NCBI RefSeq assembly: GCF_013072695.1
Contig: NZ_LXUK01000027.1
Coordinates: forward strand, 1-64,000
Direction of reading: 5' to 3'
Length of the DNA: 64,000 nt
Origin: Acinetobacter sp. Ac_5812
Lineage (GTDB): Bacteria; Pseudomonadota; Gammaproteobacteria; Pseudomonadales; Moraxellaceae
The notes below the pieces were generated by a model. The model was not told the origin of the DNA and did not search any database. It saw nothing but the letters and a program-made list of their open reading frames with translations. Both the position numbers and the translations under genes were made by a program. Positions 58,654 through 64,000 of the stretch are shown in pieces. Positions within the stretch are counted from its first letter, which is position 1; each line of letters opens with the position of its first letter.

Positions 58654-61155
58654 TTATTTCTTAAAGCGGCGATAAGCTAATAGTCCCATTAAACCAAATA
58701 TCGAATAGAAACTAATGCTTCCTCCACCACTGCTCGCTGGACGAGTATCATCAGTCGTGGTTGCTGTACTAATGGTTCGTACAGTTGCAGTATTCGACGA
58801 AGCACCATCAGCATCATAAACTTGGTAGTTAAATGAGAAGTTAAATGGGTTAAATGCATTTACTTCCTGAACATAAAGATTTCCACCATAACAAGTTTCT
58901 TTCTGGTCTGGTTCTGGACATGGCCCTGTGCGATCTGCTGTCACACTAAGATCCTTCGTAGGTACATTCGTCAAACGAATTGGTAACTCAACACCATCTG
59001 CATTTTTCCAAAACTGTGATTTATTTGGATTACTTTCTGGTCCGCCTCCACTAACCCCTGTATCGCCATTATCATTGGCATTGTTTAATAAATTCAGACT
59101 TAGCTTTTGTTTTTCCTTATATTTAAAAGTCAAAGATGTATCAGTTGCAACAGGTGGAATATTAACAAACGCAGCTCTAATTAAGCCTGAAGAACTAACA
59201 TTTGGATTAGCTTTAGAGGTAATCGTGTATTTACAAAAAACCTTATCACCTGCTTGAGTAACACTATCATCTTTGCGATAAAGAATGATTTGCTCTAAAT
59301 CTTTGTTCCAGCTACAAACTAAATTTTTCTTATCACTCTCATCAATATCAGTCGCTGTGTCATTAATTTGCCCTTTACCTAAAGGCTCCGTTGTAACATT
59401 ATACAAATCTGAGCTAAAAAACTGTAATTTATAACTACCGTCACTTTGTTCTAAATCTTCAGGCAGTGGTAATTCACTATTTCTTAAATCTATATATATT
59501 GCACGATAATTCAAATTTTCTTTAGTATATTTTAATAGTTTCTGATATTGATCCAAACGAAATTTATAATAAGTAACAAAATCGGTGTTGTTTGGGCTTT
59601 TAACCATATTATCAAAAAAATCAAATTGTGTTTGATAATCTGCAATTAATGAACTAATAGAGGTATTAGATAAATCCTGTAAATCACCTGCAGTGAACTT
59701 CATTAATTCAATTGAGCCAATATCACAGGTATTTCTATTATTAGGATCATAATATAATGTACCATCAACAATACGAGACAACCCACGTTGATCTATTGTG
59801 GTGCAACCTGTACTACCGGTATCTAGCAAGCCAATTAGTTTTTTATTTCCTTTTTCATCTACAGTTTCTATTGTATTTCTTTTCGGATAATAAATTGGTA
59901 AAAAAGCAGTATATTGTGACGCAGGCTGCAATGAGCTTAATATTGTCTGAATATTTACTCCATCAACATTAAAATTAGTTTTATTATCTTTTAAAGATTC
60001 TTTTGGTAGATCACATTTATTATTAATTGTTTTTTCAACATCTCCATCCTTGAATGAGAATGCATTATAACCAACAGACAAACCGACACCAATTTGAACT
60101 GATGCATCCCCCAATAAATAACGACAAGCATAACTATTGGCATCACCATTATATGCTATAACATTATAGTTTAATAATTTACCACCTAGCTTGTCATATA
60201 AAAATGTAGTATATGCCGAATTCTCCACAATAGTATTACTTGACAAAGTAATATTACTTGCATTACTCAAAATACTTGACGTGTTATCGACAGCAGTTCC
60301 AGCTTTAGTATCACCGGAAAACTTAATTAAATTACCACTAATTTTACTTACAATGTTTTTAGCAATTGTATTCGTATTAATAATTACTGTAGGTTCACCA
60401 CAAAATTCAAACATACTATTTGAATTTTCAGAACCATTATTAACAAAGCTATTTGATGCTATATTGATATTATGTTTAGCATACGTAATATCATTAAAAC
60501 AACTCATAGCCAAAACACTACCTTTTTCAGCTTGGTTACCCTGTATCAAGCTTTTTGATAAAACTAAAGATGCTGATGGTCCTGCTAAGAAAATTGCCCC
60601 GCCTTCTTTTGCTTTAGAATTTAGAACTTGTGCGCTTTCCAATGCAATATTAGCTCCCGCATAGATTGCACCACCGCTATCAATAGTATTTCCACCTGAT
60701 AAAATTAGATTACGGAGACTGAGAGATTTCGCCCCAATTGTTGTATTAAAAATACGGGAATTATCAGCCTTAATAGTCGTTTGCAAAGTAAGCTGTGCTG
60801 GATATTGATTCACTATATCATTTATTAAAACATTTTTTTCCTGCCAATCTACTGGACTAGCTCCAATAATTAAGACATCTACATTAGGCGCCAGTTCTTT
60901 TTTAAGTGTATACGTCCCTTTTTCAAGCTGGATAACCTTTTGCGTTGTTGATAATTTATCCGTTACCGTACAACCACCATATGAGATACGTGTTTCAGCT
61001 GTTTTTAATGCTTCACGCAATGAACAGGCGTTTAGATTTTCACCATCCTCATCAATAAAAGTCGTAACTTTAATTGGCTCACTACTTGTTGCAGCCAATA
61101 ACGGCATAGTTGCCATAATCATAGTTGCCAATAACGTTTTTTTATAATTTCTCAT
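58654..61155 (-). CDS. rbtA: CSLREA/beta-helix surface protein with GlyGly-CTERM (RbtA-like)
   Basis: A signal peptide (MRNYKKTLLATMIMATMPLL, cleaved near AATS) is followed by the CSLREA motif at residues about 44-49 (ACSLREALKTAE). A parallel beta-helix of repeated GGAIYAG and NSKAKEGGAIFLAG strands follows. The C-terminus is a GlyGly-CTERM sorting tail: SGGGSISFYSIFGLMGLLAY plus RRFKK. Such tails are cut by rhombosortase and give T2SS surface-attached proteins. The frame opens at 61173 (ATGA overlap with the upstream gene), but the ATG at 61155 has AGGGATGAGG upstream. Confidence 0.85.
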   Translation of the reverse strand: MRNYKKTLLATMIMATMPLLAATSSEPIKVTTFIDEDGENLNACSLREALKTAETRISYGGCTVTDKLSTTQKVIQLEKGTYTLKKELAPNVDVLIIGASPVDWQEKNVLINDIVNQYPAQLTLQTTIKADNSRIFNTTIGAKSLSLRNLILSGGNTIDSGGAIYAGANIALESAQVLNSKAKEGGAIFLAGPSASLVLSKSLIQGNQAEKGSVLAMSCFNDITYAKHNINIASNSFVNNGSENSNSMFEFCGEPTVIINTNTIAKNIVSKISGNLIKFSGDTKAGTAVDNTSSILSNASNITLSSNTIVENSAYTTFLYDKLGGKLLNYNVIAYNGDANSYACRYLLGDASVQIGVGLSVGYNAFSFKDGDVEKTINNKCDLPKESLKDNKTNFNVDGVNIQTILSSLQPASQYTAFLPIYYPKRNTIETVDEKGNKKLIGLLDTGSTGCTTIDQRGLSRIVDGTLYYDPNNRNTCDIGSIELMKFTAGDLQDLSNTSISSLIADYQTQFDFFDNMVKSPNNTDFVTYYKFRLDQYQKLLKYTKENLNYRAIYIDLRNSELPLPEDLEQSDGSYKLQFFSSDLYNVTTEPLGKGQINDTATDIDESDKKNLVCSWNKDLEQIILYRKDDSVTQAGDKVFCKYTITSKANPNVSSSGLIRAAFVNIPPVATDTSLTFKYKEKQKLSLNLLNNANDNGDTGVSGGGPESNPNKSQFWKNADGVELPIRLTNVPTKDLSVTADRTGPCPEPDQKETCYGGNLYVQEVNAFNPFNFSFNYQVYDADGASSNTATVRTISTATTTDDTRPASSGGGSISFYSIFGLMGLLAYRRFKK

Positions 61156-61169
61156 ATCCTCATCCCTGA

Positions 61170-63062
61170 TCATGACTTAAAACGACGTAATCGAGCCAAA
61201 CCTAATAATACAAAAATTGCTCCTATCCCTAGACTACCACCACTCACATTAACCGTTTTACTTTGAAAATTATTCGGCGGGTCTTGTACAATCGTTGCTG
61301 GTATATTAATAAAATAATTTGACACATCATTAAAACGGGTCGTTGTTGTCATTACTCTTAAATTAAATTTATCTGCACCATGCCAATCTCCATTTGGAAC
61401 ATAAACCACATTACCATCTTGATCGATTGTTAATTTTCCTTTTGATGCAGTTTGCGTCTGTACAACCTCCAAACATCCAACTTGCCAAGGCTGGCCATCT
61501 GGTCGCTTACCTAATTGAGCCTCACATGTAGCAGGATCTAATAACTCTCCATCCAATAAACTATCAGCAACACTAAATTTTGCAGTCTGTCCATAAAAAA
61601 TATCTTGTCCAACAATCGGAATTTCTGCACGATTAACAATTAGCTCAATTGCCCCAAAATCGCATAACTCATCATATCCACTACGGCTTTTACCTCTTTG
61701 ATCACTTCCTTCACAACCACCTAAATTATAATCTGTACGATCACTATAAATCCGCCCTCGATTTACAATAGGAGAATTTGTTAGTTGCTTATAAGACACT
61801 AATAAACGAGGCTTAAAGAAACCAAGCATTTGATCTTTGGGTGTATAATATGGACATAATAAGCCCTTAGCTGGTGGAGCTGTACAAATACCTTCATCTT
61901 TGTCACCAGAAATTAATGTCTGTTCTGGATTATTTTGATCCCAAATTACGTTAGGCAAACATTTTATTTCATTATAACTTTTACATTCTATCGTTGTGAA
62001 ATTGCTTTGCACAATTGTCGTATCATCTAAACTACTACTAAAATCATTATTTCCATTTGCTACAATAATACTATTCGAAACATAGGAGCTTGGAAATTCT
62101 TTAACTACCTCTTTTTTCTCCTCACCTATAGTTTCTTCTATAGTTTTCTTCCATTTTAATGCTTGCAAATAAAAACCAGCTGCATTCTTAACTACTGTAA
62201 GATTATTTAATAGCATTCCTTCACGAATATTTGCAATATACCCGCCCTTATTATTATAAAAAGTACTATTCTTAATCCCTGAACTTCCTTGAGCTAATGC
62301 ACTACCGATCGTATCATCATTAAATCCTGTTTGAACATATAACAATGCACCATTTGAACCGGGCATTCCTTCATTATTACGAACTACAGATTGTGCTATC
62401 TGATATAATGGCATTTCACTATAAATAACAGCTCCTTGCTCTGCCTTATTATTTTCAAGAAGACTATTAGTAACAGAAACAACTCCAGCAGTCTTTTGTT
62501 CTTCCGATCTTATACCAGCATTATAAATTGCTCCGCCCCTAGTAGCACTCCCACCACTTAAACGGGAATATTGAATAAACAAGGCTTCACGATTAAGAAT
62601 CAACCCCCCATCATTAATTTTACTTAATGATCCTTTAAAATTTATTTCAGAAAAACCAACTGGAATAAGATTATTTTCAACACTTCCATCATCAATAACA
62701 AATAAACGATCATTACCCATTATTTTAATGGTTGCATTATGCATACCTTTTTGACTATCATTAAAATCACCACTTAATGCAGTACTAATATTAGCAGTCG
62801 CTTTTATCGTAATTGCAGAGTTGAGAATATATTCTTTTTCGCGTTGTAAAATAATATTATTACTTGCATCTTTATTACCGCACCCGTGATAACCATTTTC
62901 AAATTCTTTTTGGCTTCTTTTATTTAAAAACTCAACGGCTTCTCGTAATGAACAAACGGCATCATCTTTGTCTTCATCAGCCAATGTTGTAACTTGAATA
63001 TCCGCAGAATATGCATGTCCAGTAATCGCAAATAAAGCGCAGGCAAGCGTCCGTTTGAGCAT
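61170..63062 (-). CDS. Second CSLREA/beta-helix GlyGly-CTERM protein
   Basis: MLKRTLACALFAITGHAYSA is the signal peptide. The CSLREA motif is at residues 37-42 (AVCSLREAVEFLN), followed by beta-helix strands (RGGAIYNAGIRSEEQ, NKAEQGAVIYS) and a shared CDFGAIEL block. The C-terminus is GGSLGIGAIFVLLGLARLRR plus FKS, a GlyGly-CTERM tail. It resembles its downstream neighbour in layout and is probably a diverged duplicate. The ribosome binding site is AAGGAGA. The stop overlaps the longer start of the next gene as ATGA. Confidence 0.83.
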   Translation of the reverse strand: MLKRTLACALFAITGHAYSADIQVTTLADEDKDDAVCSLREAVEFLNKRSQKEFENGYHGCGNKDASNNIILQREKEYILNSAITIKATANISTALSGDFNDSQKGMHNATIKIMGNDRLFVIDDGSVENNLIPVGFSEINFKGSLSKINDGGLILNREALFIQYSRLSGGSATRGGAIYNAGIRSEEQKTAGVVSVTNSLLENNKAEQGAVIYSEMPLYQIAQSVVRNNEGMPGSNGALLYVQTGFNDDTIGSALAQGSSGIKNSTFYNNKGGYIANIREGMLLNNLTVVKNAAGFYLQALKWKKTIEETIGEEKKEVVKEFPSSYVSNSIIVANGNNDFSSSLDDTTIVQSNFTTIECKSYNEIKCLPNVIWDQNNPEQTLISGDKDEGICTAPPAKGLLCPYYTPKDQMLGFFKPRLLVSYKQLTNSPIVNRGRIYSDRTDYNLGGCEGSDQRGKSRSGYDELCDFGAIELIVNRAEIPIVGQDIFYGQTAKFSVADSLLDGELLDPATCEAQLGKRPDGQPWQVGCLEVVQTQTASKGKLTIDQDGNVVYVPNGDWHGADKFNLRVMTTTTRFNDVSNYFINIPATIVQDPPNNFQSKTVNVSGGSLGIGAIFVLLGLARLRRFKS

Positions 63063-63175
63063 ACCGATCTCCTTCTATTTTTCATTTTTCTTCGTATTAC
63101 AAACTCAGTGTTTGTAACCACATTCCTTTGTGCGTACTTTGTCATAGCTCTCGAAATTACTCAAGAAATTTTATG

Positions 63176-63874
63176 CTATTGGCGATATTCATCAATCAAA
63201 GCATAAATCTGCTTAAGTGTTGTATTTGAAAGCTTAGTTTTTTCGCCCTTTAGCATTTTTTCGAGCTGAGCCAGTGTTTGTAATAAAATTGATGCTTGAT
63301 GCGGACCATTGCTTAACAAGTAATCTACAATCTGTTGATCAAAATGAATACCACGTCGAGTCATAACTGATTGTAGTAAAGCATGCCGATCAATATAGGA
63401 ACTGCCATTCGGCACTTTTACACTGACAGCCTGGGTCAACCTTGACTGTAAATCTGGTAATTCAAGCTTTAACTCAATTGGCGCAACACGAGAAGAAAAA
63501 ACCAACTGCCCTTCATGATTATTCATTAGATGAAAAACGGCTTTCTGCCAATGCGGAACCCCACTAATCGAATCAATATCATCTAATGCCACTAAGTCAT
63601 AAAATTCTAAAGACGTAATTGCTTCGATGGGTGCGTCTAATAATTCTAACAATGAAACTTTTATTGCAGGTCGACCTAACTCAAGATATGAATCACAGAT
63701 CGCTGAGAGCAAATGACTCTTGCCTGTGCCGGCTCCCCCATAAACATAAAAACGATTGACTAAACCTGCATGTAACTGCCGAACTGCATCAACCACAGGT
63801 CCCCATCCCGGTCCCGAAAAATCACTGATTCGGGCATCGAGTTGAGGTTCTATATCCAGTTGTAGTTGACGCAT
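63176..63874 (-). CDS. hda: DnaA inactivator Hda
   Basis: This AAA+ protein lacks the DNA-binding domain of DnaA: it begins MRQLQLDIEPQLDARISDFS and has Walker A YGGAGTGKSHLLSAI, Walker B DLVALDDIDSISG and the sensor region LPDLQSRLTQAVSVKV. It shuts off DnaA by stimulating ATP hydrolysis with the beta clamp; a clamp-binding LQLD-type motif is at the N-terminus (MRQLQLDI). Length 232 aa is as in other gammaproteobacteria. Confidence 0.94.
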   Translation of the reverse strand: MRQLQLDIEPQLDARISDFSGPGWGPVVDAVRQLHAGLVNRFYVYGGAGTGKSHLLSAICDSYLELGRPAIKVSLLELLDAPIEAITSLEFYDLVALDDIDSISGVPHWQKAVFHLMNNHEGQLVFSSRVAPIELKLELPDLQSRLTQAVSVKVPNGSSYIDRHALLQSVMTRRGIHFDQQIVDYLLSNGPHQASILLQTLAQLEKMLKGEKTKLSNTTLKQIYALIDEYRQ

Positions 63875-63894
63875 AGATTTAATGTGTTCCTCAA

Positions 63895-64000
63895 TTACTT
63901 TAAGTCATTCGAGTTTGAAGTCTCTGTATCTTGAGAGTTTTTAATTTGAATATCAAGCTCTACATGGCCAGTTTCAACATTTATGTGTTGAATTTCCCCT
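63895..64000 (-). CDS. C-terminal end of a gene running off the right edge
   Basis: The last 34 codons (GEIQHINVETGHVELDIQIK to the end ...NSNDLK) are seen in frame before a TAA at 63895-63897. The tail is polar and gives no domain. The gene lies 20 bases upstream of hda and may be in its operon. A membrane transporter of the AI-2E/PerM type often precedes hda in gammaproteobacteria; identity here cannot be told from the tail. Confidence 0.55.
   Translation of the reverse strand, partial: GEIQHINVETGHVELDIQIKNSQDTETSNSNDLK

Noticed and set aside
1..64000. CRISPR arrays, tRNA or rRNA genes and insertion sequences
   Set aside because: Looked for and not seen: no regularly spaced repeats, no tRNA cloverleaf at the integrase side, no transposase frame.

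Overview
The window is a stretch of an Acinetobacter-type gammaproteobacterial chromosome (AT-rich, moraxellacean gene content and order: sbp-hydrolase-cysTWA-cysB, queE-queC, ruvAB-ybgC-tolQRAB-pal, paired CSLREA/GlyGly-CTERM surface proteins, hda). The species cannot be fixed from the sequence alone. No tRNA, rRNA, IS element or CRISPR array was seen.

1-9.33 kb is the right part of a lambdoid-type prophage. A CI-like S24 repressor (1542-2204) faces a leftward lytic transcript (Cro/YdaS-like protein, ribbon-helix-helix protein, small proteins running off the left edge). A rightward operon (3705-7903) carries an ERF-family recombinase, a large repetitive helical protein, a Fis-type HTH protein and a probable excisionase. 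It converges on the tyrosine integrase (7900-9123). Three phage promoters share one layout: a 14-bp palindromic operator placed in the 17-bp spacer of a sigma70 promoter. The attR junction lies inside the 5' end of the host gene lepA: only its first 22 codons and its leader remain (9329-9394), next to the host genes GNAT, thioesterase and mucD.

9.5-19 kb holds the host genes mucD (DegP-like protease) and, divergently, nadB. A scarred segment follows: a hairpin-rich element, a decayed partial copy of tmk and a lipoprotein gene with a nonsense codon. Then comes the pabC-mltG-tmk operon on the minus strand. 18-23.5 kb is the sulfate uptake operon and its CysB-type regulator. 23.6-35.5 kb contains a beta-barrel protein, dapD, queE/queC, a Dph6-like ATPase, a Bcp peroxiredoxin, a CAP-domain lipoprotein, a small GST/tautomerase/NTF2 cluster with a divergent LysR regulator, an NMN adenylyltransferase, a crotonase and glycerate kinase.

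35.6-39 kb is a low-GC accessory patch: a 47-aa membrane peptide, an unknown protein, a Nudix hydrolase, a SUKH/SMI1-type protein, a DUF4189 secreted protein and an unknown exported protein. 39-49 kb has an MFS efflux pump, purL, an unknown periplasmic protein, a dGTPase-like gene coupled to a four-CxxC zinc-ribbon protein, and ruvAB. 49.9-54.9 kb is the complete Tol-Pal envelope operon. 55.3-58.6 kb has fbp, a SpoU methyltransferase and an ECF-type sigma factor/membrane protein/DUF3106 operon whose ribosome binding site can be sequestered in a 9-bp stem. 58.6-63 kb encodes two tandem CSLREA, beta-helix, GlyGly-CTERM surface proteins (rhombosortase-type substrates), followed by hda and the end of another gene at the right edge.
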